Below, piece by piece: positions 9,656 to 23,673 of a DNA stretch of 64,000 nt (within the stretch, counting starts at the first letter, position 1; every line of letters starts with the position of its first letter). Origin of the DNA: Iris pallida. Taxonomy: Eukaryota > Streptophyta > Magnoliopsida > Asparagales > Iridaceae. The notes below the pieces were generated by a model. That model saw nothing but the letters and a program-made list of their open reading frames with translations. It ran no database searches and was not told the origin of the DNA. The stretch lies in contig JANAVB010031417.1 of the NCBI GenBank assembly GCA_029216955.1, forward strand, positions 23,255,917-23,319,916, written 5' to 3'. The position numbers and the translations under genes were made by a program.

Positions 9656-12600
9656 TTACTTAGCTGACGTCATCACAGGTCATATTTATTTGCATACTTT
9701 TCTAGCTGTATGTTTGTTTGATTCTGGTGCATCTCATAGCTTCCTATCATTAGAGTTTATGCATAAACACCATCTAGTAGCTACACCTACTGCGGAGATT
9801 AGTAGAGTGATGACGGAAGGAGGACCAGTGCCTATTAGATCTATTTATAGATGTTCTATTTTTATAGCCGGGAGGGAGTTCAGGGGACGATTCTTTGTGA
9901 TGCCACTCCCCGGTTATGATATCATATTGGGGATGGACTGGCTTAGCTATGCCCATGCATCTATAGATTGTCATGAGGGTAGTATTTTGTTCAGTCCCCC
10001 AGGCACAGCACCATTCAGTGTCAGGAGGACTGGGCCGGAGATCAGCCTAGAGCCGAACTGTTGTGCGGCAGTTGGGGACGTAGCACCGCCACACCCTATC
10101 ATCAGGGAGTTTATGGATGTATTCCCAGAGGATCTTCCTGGGCTTTCGCCTGACAGAGATGTGGAGTTCACCATAGATTTAGTGCCGGGCTCATCACCAG
10201 TATCCCGGGCTTGTTATAGAGTGAATCCCAAAGAGGCCGTAGAGATGAAAGAGCAGATTGATGACCTGTTGAAAAAGGGTTTCATTCGATCCAGTGCTTC
10301 TCCATGGGGAGCGCCAGTGCTCTTTGTGCCTAAGAAGGATGGTACAGTCCGGTTGTGTATTGACTACCGGGCATTGAATGCCATCACCATCAAGAACAAA
10401 TATTCTCTACCCAGGATAGATGATTTGTTCGACCAGTTAAGCGGGGCGAAGGTATTTTCCAGGATAGACTTGAGATCCGGGTACCACCAGGTGAAGGTTA
10501 GGGCAGCAGACATCCAGAAGACGGCGTTCAACACGAAGTACGGGCAGTACGAGTTTCTGGTGATGCCATTTGGCCTCACAAATGTGCCAGCTGTCTTTAT
10601 GAACTTGATGAATAAGATATTTCACCAGTATCTGGATAAGTTCGTCGTAGTGTTTATCGACGACATCCTGATATACTCGAAGACGCCAGAGGAGCATGCA
10701 GAGCACTTACGGATAGTTTTGGGAATTCTGAGGCAGGAGAGATTGTTTGCCAAATTGTCGAAGTGCGAGTTCTTTTTAGACCGAGTGGAGTTTCTCGGCC
10801 ATGTAGTCACTGGAGATGGAATCTCGGTGGATCCCAGGAAGATTGCTGCAGTTGAGACATGGAAGGCTCCGACGTCAGTTTCAGAGATCAGGAGCTTTCT
10901 GGGTTTAGCAGGCTATTATAGAAAGTTCGTCCAGGACTTTGCTAGGATAGCTGAACCCATGACGAAGCTGACGCGAAAGGACGTAGAGTACATTTGGTCA
11001 GAGGACTGCCAGGCAGCATTTGAGGAGCTGAAGAGGAGGCTGACGATCGCTCCAGTTCTGACATTACCTTCAGGTTCTGGAGGTTTCACCATATACAGCG
11101 ATGCTTCTGGGAAAGGGCTAGGATGTGTCCTACAGCAGTATGGAAAAGTGATTGCTTATGCATCTAGGCAATTGCGGACTCATGAGAGGAATTATCCTAC
11201 CCATGACCTAGAGTTAGCTGCGGTAATCTTTGCACTCAAGTTATAGAAACATTACTTATACGGAGAGCGTGTGGAGATCTTTACTGACCACAAAAGCTTG
11301 AAGTATGTGTTCACGCAGAAAGAGCTGAACATGAGACAAAGACGATGGTTGGAGTTGATGAAAGACTTCGACATCGATTTACAGTATCACCCCGGGAAGG
11401 CAAATGTGGTGGCGGATACGCTGAGCAGGCATCCGATGGCATGGTACCTGATGATTGATCGGCATTTGCGGGAGGATCTGGAGAAGCTCGGTATCGAGCT
11501 AGTTCGGCCAGGATCAGTGATACAGATGATGGCGCTTGACATTCAGTCAGGTTTGATGGAGCAGATCCGGGAGGCACAGTCTACAGATGAGAGCCTTCGC
11601 AGACTTCGAGCCCAGGCGTTAGCTGGATTGCTGGATGACTTCACGATAGCAGAGGATGGATCCTTGAGGCATGGCAGCCGATTGTGCGTGCCGAAGGGAG
11701 AGCTGGTAGAGGTAGTCTTGCAGGAGGCGCACCGATCGAGATATTCCATTCACCCTGGTGCTAACAAGATGTACCGTGACTTGCGGGAACATATTTGGTG
11801 GCACGGGATGAAGAGGGATGTATCACGTTTTATCTCGAGATGCCTAGTTTGCCAGCAGGTCAAGGCAGAGCGCCAGAGGCCAGCTGGGTTGTTGCAGCCG
11901 TTACCCATTCCCGAGTGGAAGTGGGAACATATTACGATGGACTTTGTCTCAGGGCTTCCTCGTTTCCAAGGAGGAAAGGATGCCATTTGGGTCATCGTGG
12001 ACAGGCTGACGAAGTGTGCACACTTCATACCCTTCAAGGTGGGGCTTTCCACCGAGAAGTTGGCGGAGCTATATATGCAGCAGATAGTTCGCCTACACGG
12101 AGTGCCGGTGAGCATCGTGTCAGACAGAGACAACAGATTCACATCCCACTACTGGAGGAGTTTGCATGAGGAGTTGGGCAGCAGGCTCAAGTTCAGTATG
12201 GCGTACCACCTACAGACAGATGGACAGTCCGAGAGGACGATACAGACACTGGAGGATATGCTGAGGACCTGCGTGCTGGACTTCGGAGGATCATGGGAGA
12301 GCCATCTGCACTTGGTAGAGTTTTCATACAACAACAGCTACCAAGCCAGTATCGGTATGTCTCCTTTCGAGGCGCTTTATGGACGACGATGCCGCACACC
12401 GCTCTTTTGGGATGATGTTGGAGACAGAGTTATGCTTGGGCCAGAGATGATCATAGATGCAGCAGAGAAGGTCGGGATGATCAGAGACAGGCTCAGAGTA
12501 GCTCATGATAGACAGAAACACTGGGCTGATGCTAGTCGCAGACCGATGGAGTTCGCAGACGGTGATATGGTGCTAGTGAAGATATCACCTACTAGAGGGA

Positions 12601-13010
12601 CGATCCGGTTCGGACGAGGAGGGAAGCTGAGCCCCAGATACATCGGGCCGTTCGAGGTACTCGGCAGGATCGGAGAGGTAGCTTACAGGGTTGCACTTCC
12701 ACCCAACCTAGCAGGAGTTCACGACGTCTTTCACGTATCTCAGCTGAGGAGATATGTTCCAGACCCCAGTCATGTGCTAGATCATACAGAGTTGGAGGTC
12801 GGACCGAGCCTTACAGTTTCTGAGCAGCCAGTGGAGATATTAGACAGGAGAGAGAAGAGGCTGAGGAACAAGGTTATACCCCTAGTGCGAGTAGCTTGGA
12901 GCCGTCATTCCCCAGGTAAATCTACACGGGAGAGGGAGTCGGACATGAGGGAGAGATACCCCTACTTGTTCGATCCAACCGCTGCGAGGGAACCACCCGT
13001 TCCCGCTTGA
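9656..13010 (+). pseudogene. pol: Pol polyprotein of element B1 (Tekay/Del-like chromovirus), one nonsense mutation and split from gag
   Basis: The frame is open from the end of the A LTR (HYLADVITG..., no ATG needed), so the true start lies upstream of the A insertion. Domains in order are aspartic protease ([10 protein letters not shown], ~9710), reverse transcriptase ([18 protein letters not shown] at ~10655), RNase H ([10 protein letters not shown], then [10 protein letters not shown]), integrase with HHCC zinc site (~11735-11865) and catalytic D, D, E (MDFVSGLP ~11940, VSDRDNRF ~12120, SERTIQTLE ~12230), and a C-terminal chromodomain-like tail ([15 protein letters not shown] ... RERYPYLF). 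A TAG at 11244-11246 interrupts KL-stop-KHYLYGE, where relatives have Trp, consistent with TGG-to-TAG. The usual SDRDPRF is SDRDNRF. The element is inactive: it is interrupted by A and by the stop. Confidence 0.93.
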
Positions 13011-13099
13011 TACCTTAGAGGTTAGTTTCGATCGCAGCCTTAGTCATTTTGTTGCACTGCTTGCTATGTTAGAATATTGTAGGGTCTTCAATCCTTGTG

Positions 13100-13135
13100 A
13101 ATTTCGAGGACGAAATTTTTCAAGGAGGAAAGACT
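13100..13135 (+). other. Polypurine tract region before the B1 3' LTR
   Basis: TTTCGAGGACGAAATTTTTC is followed by AAGGAGGAAAGACT immediately before TGTAAGCCCC. The block matches the one at 5484-5518 in element A, which links the two families. Confidence 0.75.
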
Positions 13136-13577
13136 TGTAAGCCCCTGTTTTTCAAATTTCATTTTAATTAGTGCTAATTAATTTTTAATGTTAATTTTAG
13201 CCTTAAAATAATTATTAGGATTTTTTTTAGAATTTTTAAATAATTTTTAAATGAGTTTTAATTCTAAAAATATCAATATGTAATTTTCTAAATTGTTTTA
13301 ATATCATTCTGTAATTTTTAGATTTATTTTTATATTAGTTTGCAATTAGTGAAATGTTTTTAAATGAGGAATGCAAATTCTATTTTGCATCTAGCCACTG
13401 TTGGGGCCTTTGTGCAATTTCCTAATCTAGGAGGACCTAACTGCTAACCTACCCAACACCCCCCCCACGACCAGACTCTCTCTCTCTCCTCACCCACTCC
13501 GCTGACCGACGACCGCCAGCACGCCCTGCCTCCGCCATTTTCGTCTGCCCCCGACCAACCCGACCGCCCTAACTAGT

Positions 13578-13589
13578 CTATTTAAACTC
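13578..13589 (+). promoter_or_regulatory. Probable TATA box of the B1 LTR
   Basis: TCTATTTAAACT lies within a CT/CCG-rich context ~440 bp into the LTR. This is a motif call only. Confidence 0.4.
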
Positions 13590-14199
13590 CCCTCTCTCCC
13601 CCAGACCAAGCCCTAACCCTAAACCACCACGACGACAACCCCCGACCCCCATTTCCTCCACTTCCAGTCCGCCTAAACCCTAACTCCGGCGGACCCCCAG
13701 CGCCGCCTCCACAGCCGTCGTCGTCACCAACCACCACCACCATTCGACGCGCCCTGCCGAGACGACCCCAGCGCCACCAGAGCGCCGCCGTCCCGACGCC
13801 TCCTCCGCCGTCCACGACCTTCGAATCCCCCCCGAAGCCGGACACGTAAGTAACAGACCTGAGTTCGTGTCGTGCGTGTCTCGAACTCACGCACGACGTT
13901 CGCCTGGACACAGGAAACCTAGCTATAGGATCTGGACACGGGAGAATCGACTCGTGCGTGTCGTGCTAGCCCAGACACGTAAATATCTGTGTCCCTAACT
14001 GTCCGGACACAGGCTCGTGTTTAATTTTTTTTTTTATGTTTATGTTAAACAAAACCTAATAAAATTAACCTAAGTCCTATCCCTAACACAAGCCACGGGC
14101 TGACCCCCTGGCCAGCCCGACCTAACTAAACCCCCCCTGCGCAGCTCGGGTTCAAGCCCCCCTTCTGTTTCTGTTTCTTTTTCTTTTCTTTTCTTTTTG

Positions 14200-14202
<3 letters not shown>

Positions 14203-14298
<96 letters not shown>

Positions 14299-14411
14299 GT
14301 ATACATGTATTTGTATATATATATGTATTATTATATATACTATATTATGTATATATATATGCTGTTTTTATATATATATATATATACTTCATTTTTAGTA
14401 CTTTATTATAT

Positions 14412-14482
<71 letters not shown>
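14203..14482. repeat. TA microsatellites within the B1 LTR
   Basis: There are two runs of (TA)n at about 14203-14290 and 14416-14482, joined by AT-rich degenerate sequence. They produce spurious Tyr/Ile reading frames. Confidence 0.95.
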
Positions 14483-14493
<11 letters not shown>

Positions 14494-17400
14494 ACTTTAT
14501 AATTAAGTATTTCCTTACGTATATATATATATGTACTTTTGGCATAGGTATGTATGTATTCATTTGTATAAATTTACCTTATTAAAATAATAATATTTAT
14601 TTTGCATTTTTACCAAATTGTATTTTTAGTGTATTTAAATTACTGCAACCATTTGGTGTCCAGGCCTAGCATGGATTTTTGGGCCCAAATGTGTTTTTAC
14701 ACATTCAAGACCTGTACAAGTCATATTGGACTTGATTCATGGCATTGGGTCCGGTATTTGAACTTTGGTTCAAATTATATACATGGACAAAATACGCAGA
14801 TAATTAATTATTTAATTTCAATAGTGTGTAATGCTGTTTTTGGATTTCTAAAAATACTTAAATTATTGTTAAAATTCTGGAAAAATAGTATTTAGATACT
14901 ATGTTAAGTTAGCTAATTTAGTATAATTTTTATAGTATTTAAATTACAGTTTTGCCACTAGTTTGGCATATGAAACCAAAACTCATTTTCTGTATATTTA
15001 GGAAAACTGATTTTTATAAAATACTTGTACTGGTTAATGAATTTCAGAAAAATTATAATAAATTTCTACAATTAGCAAAGATCATTTTGGTACTTTATTT
15101 TATGTAAAAATAAGCTTTTTGTCTATCTCAAAAATTGTTAGAACACAATGGTCATTTGATTTATTTATTGATTAATTACGACTTGTAGCTTTTTGTGTTA
15201 TTTTGAGTTTTAGCCGTGTTGAACCCCTCCCCTCACTAGTGTAAAGACCCTAGAAAGCTAGTTAAAGTAGTGTGTCACCCCACATTGGTATCCTATGCTA
15301 AAATTATCATTTTGGCTAGGTGCCCAGTCACAAGTCGTGTTTCACAGATTAGTGTCTTAGCGTTTTAGCTTAGTGTAAAAACTAAGTTATTGTATTTATT
15401 TCTACAGTGACGAGTTACCGGACATCCATAGCACTTTTATCGCAGCTTGTTTTGCTTTGCTTTGCTAGAGACAAGTACTTTCTACAAACTTTACATACTG
15501 TTACATAAATGAACTGCTAATCCAACCATGTTAAATGCTGATCCTTGGGGTAGCAAGTTAAAATATCACATGTTGTACTTTCCAATACTACCATGATTAG
15601 AACAGTTTTATGTATCTCTCACATGATTAGGATATGGGTTATGGGAAAACTGATAGTAGAGTACGTGATCATACCCCCTTCTCCGTACGTATGTACCGAG
15701 CAAGGTTGACATTTTATATGTATACCTTGTCGTAGGCTTTATCTCAAAGCGGATTTGTACGTATGTACATCTATCGCCTTATCACTTGTACGGAAGTACA
15801 TTTCATTATGTGCCACTGCACATTGTACACCTATTGACGATCACGTACCTGCTACAGTTTTAAACATTACGTATGCATCTGTCTCCATGACATATGTGTC
15901 CTTGCCATGATAGATTGTGTGATGCCATGTTTCCAGTTATTTCCTCTCATGTTCATTTTCATGTTTCATATGCTAGTTTGCTAGATTCAGTACTTGCTCC
16001 CGTCCTGACAGGATAACGTTGTAGGTGTCCTTACTGAGGAGGAGTTACTCTGCAACACATATTATGGAGTTACTGCCGAGGACCCGGCTCTGCTTTACGA
16101 GGATGTTCCTGCGGGGAACCTCGCCTAGTTGTCTTTTGTTTACTTAGACTTTTGAGAGTAGACATGTATTAGATTATATCTTTTTGTAACTGGACATGTA
16201 TCCAGTTTTACATTTCAGTTCACTTGTACTTGGACATTTTACTATATACGATGACTTTTGTGTTTGGAGCATTTATGACTTTTATTCACTTATAGAACTG
16301 TTAGCACATTTTGTCTTATCCTGTTGTCTTTAGAACAGCTTACTACGTTTTATATCAAACGTAGGCTGGGCATGACTCGGCCTGGCCCAACAATTTGGGT
16401 AGCGGGTCGTGACACTTGTTCAATCCAACTTGCATCCTCATATCGTACTCAAATTGTCTTATTCAATCGGGTCAACTATCCCGAGTCATCATCCGACTTG
16501 TTATCTCAATACTTTATCACTTATGATCTCTTTCCTACGGTCTCTTCGCGATATTCGTTTTCCACATTTCTTAGATCATCGATACGGTCTGTACTCTCTT
16601 AACCAACAAAATAAGGGAACTACATAATCGTATTTCTTCCGAGGCATTCTTTATGAATTTTCTAGCACCGACACGGTCATCTCTTAGCAATTCACGTTAA
16701 CCATCAATATTCGTTTTGCATCATCTCCTTATGATTCCATAAGAAAATTTACTATTCATGCATCGATCCAAGCTCTATGGCACCAATCATCTAGCATTCG
16801 TACTTCGATCATCCAATTGAACATGACATAACTTAATTAGCTAAGTCATACTCCCATAATTCTATATTCCACCAATCTTGTTATTCATACGACAACATCA
16901 TCTACCGACGTGGTCTATTACATATCGCTGCACCTCGATATTTATTTGTATTCCAGCCATTCGACTCTCATAAGGGACATTTACTCTTTCATGCATCAAG
17001 GGACAAGTACTCATTCTCTATGCCTCAAAATAGTCAAGGGTCATAACTTGTTAATTCGGAACATCAATTTCCCTTAAGCCCAACTGCACATCGTGCTAAG
17101 ATCATCCATTCTTCAAGCCCATTCTCTAACTTTTCGGTCGTTGACGCAACTCTCTCTGGATCATCTAAATCATTTCCAATATCCCGATAAGCGTCTAATA
17201 TTATCATAAATTCTATCGATACCCAACATGCAATTTCTTTCACTCAATTCCAACATCGTTCAATATTCGGTCCATAGTTGTTCTCGCAAAATCTTTCGAT
17301 AGCAACATCACACCAACATTACTAAGCCTACAATCCTCATTACCCAACTGATTCAAGTCTTCGTCTGAATCTAAAATTTGTTTCATTCCCAACTAAGGCA

Positions 17401-18059
17401 TTCATTTCATATTCTCAATTCTCTTATTACCCAACTTAATGCTAACCGACAAGGTCTAGCGATGTTTCATTTGAACACATCAAAATCTCGCAACGGGTCA
17501 TCCGACTTAACATTAAGGAACCCGTCTAGCCGACATGTATCAATCGTAAGTTCAGCTACGATTCGATACCACCCAATACCTTATAGGTAAAGCAATCACA
17601 AAATCATAAACACATCAAGGGTCAAGGGACATCTTATCACGACGAGGGTATATGTAATATACCACCCAGAGCTTAAGCCATTCCGACACAATATTTTCTC
17701 GCATCAAACCAACGTCCAACATGGACAATCCATCCTGCAGTGGTTATGCTGACCACAAATACCGACTCATGATTCTGTCGATTCCCATTCACTGAAATCC
17801 ATGCACATTCTTGTTCCAACATACCAAGCCATCACCCACGGTCGATTGCTGCATAACAATCGACTCAAAGAATCTCACACATGAGAAATCCAGCATACAT
17901 CACAAATTATTGTCACATCGCATCATTGTTATTCTTTTTGGTATCTTTTAGAAATTCAACAAAGTACACATATCACAGCCCACATATTTAGACTTATTGT
18001 ATGGAACACCCAGTGAGAGATTAGAATGATCAACGGACTTTCAGTCAAGGGAACAACTT

Positions 18060-18240
18060 AGAATAGTTTGGAAGCAACACAGAACAATCGCAGAAGCACT
18101 ATGAATCATCATAGAGGCAACTTTGATTTCATCGCGGAAGCAACTTTGAGTCACCGCGGAAGCAACTTTGAATAATCGCGGAAGCAATCTTTGAATCATC
18201 GCGGAAGCAGCTTAGAATCATCTTTAGTAGCAACATTGAT
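18060..18240. repeat. Tandem ~25-bp repeat ATCGCGGAAGCAACTTTGAA
   Basis: Six to eight degenerate copies of a unit built on GCGGAAGCAACTTTGAATC lie just inside the primer-binding site of C. This is a minisatellite in the leader of the element. Confidence 0.8.
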
Positions 18241-18276
18241 TTGAAACAAATCGAATAAGAATCCAATGACGTAAAG

Positions 18277-18292
18277 CCGTGCTCTGATACCA
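18277..18292 (-). other. Primer-binding site of element C (initiator Met tRNA type)
   Basis: The minus strand reads TGGTATCAGAGCACGG three bases after the LTR end TGACA. This is the standard iMet tRNA complement of Ty3/gypsy and copia elements. It fixes both the orientation and the LTR boundary of C. Confidence 0.9.
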
Positions 18293-21200
18293 TTATGTCA
18301 CGTTCCGATCCTGGAGGATCGAAAACTAGCCACTGGACGTGATGCCGTACAAGTCTAGATTGCACTTGTACAAGGCAAAACCATTACAGTTCCTGGTAGT
18401 TCTCAAAAAACATCGACAACGCAGCGAAACCAAGCAGATAAATTGAAGTCATACAATTTATGAAGAAATGTATCTTTATTGATAATCAAAATGGATTATA
18501 AGACTTGCAGCGGAATACAGAGTTTACAACTGATTACAAAGCTCTTAAATAGCCAACTGAATGTATACAGTTGCCCTTTGGGCTACAACTGAATATACCG
18601 ACTTCTTTACATTGAACTTGCCAATTTGGCTACAATTTCACTGGTACAACTGAGTTCCCCTGTTGCATACATTATGTCCCGTATAGCAGAAGACATCGTC
18701 TTGAAAGAAGAGCTTCTGCACACCCATCCGATTCATCTATGCCAATCACTGATTCACAGGATTTTCCCCAAGCAAACACCTGTAATATTGCCCATAACGT
18801 GGGTCAGTACATCATCAATGTACTGACGAGCGGTGCTGGCCCAACTCACCCAAGAAGACAACACTAAGTAATCATGTTATAGCATATTATTAACAGTGGT
18901 CTTTCTCGTTGCCTTAGGGTCAGTTTCATGTTATAGCCGACAAGAAGTAAAGCATGCAAATCTCATAGCCAACATATTTTAAAGCATGCAGTTATCACCC
19001 CTTGGTGATTCTTACCTACGGTCGTGTAGCCATCCCTGTACATTTATAATACTTACTCTGCCTGCACAAGACATTGTTAGGAACAATATCATGATTCAAT
19101 ATAAATATCACCGTTCAGGTGATTCTTACCAACCGCCGACAGCCTTCCCTGTATTTGAGTAATAACTTACTCTGCCTGTATAAGACATCATTAGCACCTG
19201 ACCTATCTATATGAAGGTCACTGGCGACACGCCATCCTGGATCGTCTTACTGGTGAACGGCTAACTCCAAATGGGGTGCGAATCCATGGAAGGTTTCCGA
19301 TACACCGTGCTACTACTTCAACACCCAGGGATTTCAGCATCCTTTCAATGGGCGGTAGCAAACCCCCACTGCAAGTCATGCAATCCCGATGTCAGTACAT
19401 CGACACCATCCTTGTTCCCCCTAGGACGAACCGGGTTCCATGGCCCAGGAATACCGTTCGAGGAACGAAATCTTGTCGACAAGTTGTCCATGACCATGCA
19501 ACTATATGCAACTTATCTAAGAAGAAAACATATAATGCATGATAAGAAAGACTAAGCAAAACCATCATTCTCATTCATATTGCCATCTAGCCATCTTGCC
19601 TTGAGCCAACGCTCATATTATCATCTGCCCATCCAGGGTCTTAGCGTAATCAACATTCTACATCGGCGACGGGATAATAGAATGTTGTTACCCAATGCCT
19701 CGCCACATCTTTCTAACCAACTCAATGTACTCACCGCCCAATTCCTGGGACTTAGTATCTGTTTAGCATACATTCATTCGGACATAATTCAAGCATACTC
19801 ACTGCCCAGTTATTGGGTCTTAATATCTGTGTTACCATCTATTCATCGAGTCAAAGCTCGATATACTCACCGCCCAAGTATTTGGGACTTTGCCTTCACC
19901 TGTCATGTATTTTATTGCAACAGCGTACAAGCATACAATTCATTTAGCCACAACAGTTTACGTTCAGGTGATTATTATCTTTCATTATCTTTTCGAATTC
20001 TATGCAAGGTGTTATTGAACAAACTCAACTAGAAACATAGCATACTCATCCTTATTTTAAGCGTGAAGCTAAATGATCTTTGAAGGGTTCAACACTGTCA
20101 CGACCCGCACCCGGATATACGGATACGAATATGTGGGCCACGCCCAGCCTACGTCGCAGTATCGACGGTAGAACGCTGTCTAGTACCCAATAAATATACA
20201 CTACATCTAGAAGGCCTATAACTATAAATATACTCTAGTCACATCACAACAGCTAGGGATGATAAGATAAGAAAGATAACTAAAGCACAAGAACAACTAG
20301 AAACTACTAGAAGGAATCATAAGACAAGAAAATAAAGAATGAACAACAAAACGAACTAAGGATAACTACCAGGCAACTCACATAGAAGAATAGTGAGATC
20401 CACCTCAGTTAGCAACATCATGAAGTCCACTAATGGTATAACAATTCCTAAAATATTATCAACGGTATCCTGTCAGGAAAATGAGTAAGTACAAACACTA
20501 ACAGCAGTTCTATGTGAATTGACAAATTCTATAAGAGACAGTATAATGAACTACAAGACAAAGATATATGAAGACTTGGAAACCGTTCGAAAGCTGAGTT
20601 ACAACCCTTAAACCAAACAAGGACCGGGGTTGTAACCCTTCTCCCGAGCAGAACTCAGTCTCCAATCAAGGTACATCATAGAGGCATATAAAACATGTGA
20701 GTAACTGAAATCATAGCATGGTGAGAAGTACTGTATGTAGAACAGAACAAGATATATGATAAGATAAAGTAAATATAAAATGTGCCTTGAATTATTAGAG
20801 CGATATGTGATCGGCTTGGGATAAGTGACAGGACAGGCTATCCACTTGGCCCGGCAATCCGCGGTGACCTCAACGGAAAGTCATGCCGGCCAACCTGGAT
20901 AACGAGCACAAGGCAAGAGGATCTCGCTACACCCTCTGCGAGGGAAGAGTGGCGCGAGCACATGAATAGTGACAGGGTGGCTTGGATCACATAACCCCTA
21001 ATAATTCCCCATCCCCGAATAGTATAATGGACCTGCACATGACACGTCATGACACGGGATTCCCTAAGAGGATAGCTACTCCCTCTCAGGAATCGGTGTC
21101 TATACAAGTACATGGAACAAGGCAGAAAATGTACATATATACCAAGAAAATCCAGGAATAACATCTTCTGTCATGATCCAACATATACCAGTTCGTGAAC

Positions 21201-21946
21201 TATCGTGACTGGGAATCAAGTAAGACACTACGACTGAATCGGATATAGCAGATATCAAGACAATGAAAACTATCAGTGAATGTACTCGCCTGCAGTCCTG
21301 AGCTGTCAAATGGGGTCGATGCTCAGAGTGATGCCACATACCTAAAGATAAGATATATATAAACTAATTAGGGTTCAACAGTGTTAGGCTTGATTCTATA
21401 GTATAAGCTACTCGATCTAGGTCAGACTCAGTCCACTAAGTCAAACTAGGCCACAATAAGTCAAACCAAGTCAAACTAGGTCAAACTGGGTCAATGGTTG
21501 ACTTACAGTTGACTTTTGGTCAACTGGTCAACTATGGTTAACTCTAGGTCAAAACTAGTCTAACCTAGGTCAAATGTTGACTCTGCTTTGACGTTTAGTC
21601 AAAGCAGACAACCATGGTCAAACAGGGTCAAGGCTAGTCTCTATAAACATCTACAAGGTCAATCCATCAATTTCAGTGATTGTGAAATCACCAGAATCGA
21701 TGGAACTCAAAATATCACAAAAGGAGAAGGATTATAATAATAGGGTAAAAACCTACAGATGTTGTCGGATGATAAAATAAATATCATCAACGTGTCCAGA
21801 ATGGTCAAATCAGCTAGGATAGCCTGTCCAAAAGTCCAATTTGGACACAGGGGCAAAACTGTAATTTCGGGCTAAAATGATGTCCGCCGTTGGACACACT
21901 TTTGTACCGAAAAATGTGCCAAAATAAAAGTGCACAAAACCTAACA

Positions 21947-22440
21947 AATTATATGTCCACGAATCCAAATGTCGATACGAACCCAACGGTATATCCAGAA
22001 TTGGATTCCGTTGACCCGATCACAAATTGGTCCGTTGACTAGGGCATTGAAATTCCAATTTGCACGAAAAAGCGTGTCGGAGCTAATGTCCTCAAAACTC
22101 AGCAAATTATATGTCAACGAGTCCAGAATGACGATACGAACTCAACGGTATATCCGAAATTGGATTCCGATGAGCCGAACTCAAAATGACCCGCTGACCC
22201 GGATATTGGTATCCGACTTGCACCGAAATACGTGCCGGAACCAATGTCCACTAAAACCTAGCAAATTATATGTCAACGAGTCCAGAATGACGATGCGAAC
22301 TCAACGGTATATCCGAAAATTGGATTCCGATGAGCCGAACTCAAAATGACCCGTTGACCCAGAAAGTGGGACCCGCTTTGCACCGAAATGCGTGCCAGGG
22401 CCCACGTTCTCCAAATCAAGCAAACTTTATATGAAAACAT
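21947..22440. repeat. Tandem repeat of ~155 bp in LTR D
   Basis: Three clear units start at about 21947, 22105 and 22260. Each carries AAATTATATGTC, ACGATACGAAC, CAACGGTATATCC and ATTGGATTCCG. A weaker fourth unit starts at ~22424. A single related unit is present in LTR fragment E (about 46160-46230). Confidence 0.85.
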
Positions 22441-23593
22441 GCCAGAACGACGCCACGAGTCTACTGGTGGCGTCAGAAATTGAATCCGGAGTCCCGGGTT
22501 CAAAAATAGAATTTTATAAGTGTAACACTAAGAATTCGAACGGCCAACTTTGGCATCGAATTCGACCGACCTAACAAGCTCAAACTGAAATGAAATCTAA
22601 AGGGGGCAGGAAGAGGGTTATACCAGCTTCGTACAGGAACTGGTAGCACGCCAAACGGAGCTGCGACGATGAAGATACGAACCCGCGAAGTTGGCGTCAC
22701 GAAACTGTCCAAAAATAACACAATTTAAACGTCAACTTGGTGGCCGGTTTTGATGTATCGAACGACGAAATTAACGGGTAAAATTTGACAGAGGTGAAGA
22801 GGGATATACCAAGATTGTAACGGAGCGAGGAAATCGCCGATCCAACGGTCGGATTGCCCAGAAAATCGGCACAAAGTTGCTGCCCCGAGACGCGAATTCT
22901 GAAATTTGAAATCGCGCGCGCGTCGACGAGATCCCGTGCAAAACGTACGAATCGGGTGTTTCTCGTGCCGGGGGAGAGGGGACGCGCCACGGGGGCCTGC
23001 CCGGGGGTGCGCCCGGCCGAGGGGGGGCCGGCCACGGCGGCCACAGCCGGCGGCGGCGGCGCTGTACCGCGCGGCCTGCCGGTGCGCGCACGCGGCTGTG
23101 CGCATGTTGCTGCTACGGTTGCTGCAGCGCAGCGCGCTGCTGTGCGCGCGGCCAGGCGACGACGGTGCGGCCAGGTCGGCGGTGGCTTTGGTTGAATGTG
23201 CGGCGAGTGAGGAAGAGGAGTGGTGGTTCGGTGGGGGTGGTGTAGGTGATGGTGTGGGAATGGTGTTGATGGTGGAGATGAAGAGTAGGAGGAGGAGGAA
23301 GGAGGAGGAAGGAGGAAGGAGGAGGAGCTCGTGTCCATGGGGCTCGGCCAGGGTGGTGGCTGGTGATGGCGCTCGGGAGGAGGAGGAGGTGTTGGCCATG
23401 GTGATGGTGTGGTGGTTAATAGGAAGAGAGAGAGAAATATAAGTGTGTGTGTGTGTGTGTAGTTTAAAAGGGAGAGAGAGAATTAGAATAGAGAGAGGTG
23501 GGGAGGGTGTGTAGGCCGGCCACATGGGTGAGGGGGGGTTGTCCTACTGTGAGGTGGAGGTGAGGGGGTGTGATGGGGTGTTGTGTAAAGTGT

Positions 23594-23596
<3 letters not shown>

Positions 23597-23670
<74 letters not shown>
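23597..23670. repeat. TA microsatellite in LTR D
   Basis: This is a pure (TA)n run followed by GA-rich sequence and a second short TA patch near 23850-23880. Confidence 0.95.

Positions 23671-23673
<3 letters not shown>

Larger units (their letters stand above)
13136..16414 (+). mobile_element. Element B1: 3' LTR (3279 bp)
   Basis: It starts TGTAAGCCCCTG after the polypurine tract and ends GCGGGTCGTGACA. It contains a GC-rich CT/CCG segment (13440-13850), two long TA microsatellites, the VLAPVLTG/TYYG-like coding remnant (15985-16128) and an ACGTAGGCTGGGC block near the end that is shared with the A and D LTRs. The next bases CTTGT (16415-16419) are the predicted target duplication in element C. 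Confidence 0.85.
16415..18295 (-). mobile_element. Element C: internal region next to its 5' LTR, no coding sequence recognised
   Basis: The region lies between the B1 insertion and the C primer-binding site. Read on the minus strand it is leader-like DNA. I found no gag, protease or reverse-transcriptase motif in either strand. The rest of C should lie left of the window, beyond B1. It may be an element with a long non-coding interior or a heavily mutated gag region. Confidence 0.6.

Noticed and set aside
18000..18260. CRISPR-like array
   Set aside because: The ~25-bp units are contiguous, with no unique spacers, and the context is a plant retrotransposon leader.
22697..23525. Frames of 213-266 codons on the minus strand, Ser/Pro/Ala-rich
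   Set aside because: They lie inside the GC-rich block of solo LTR D and have repeat-driven composition with no recognisable domain.
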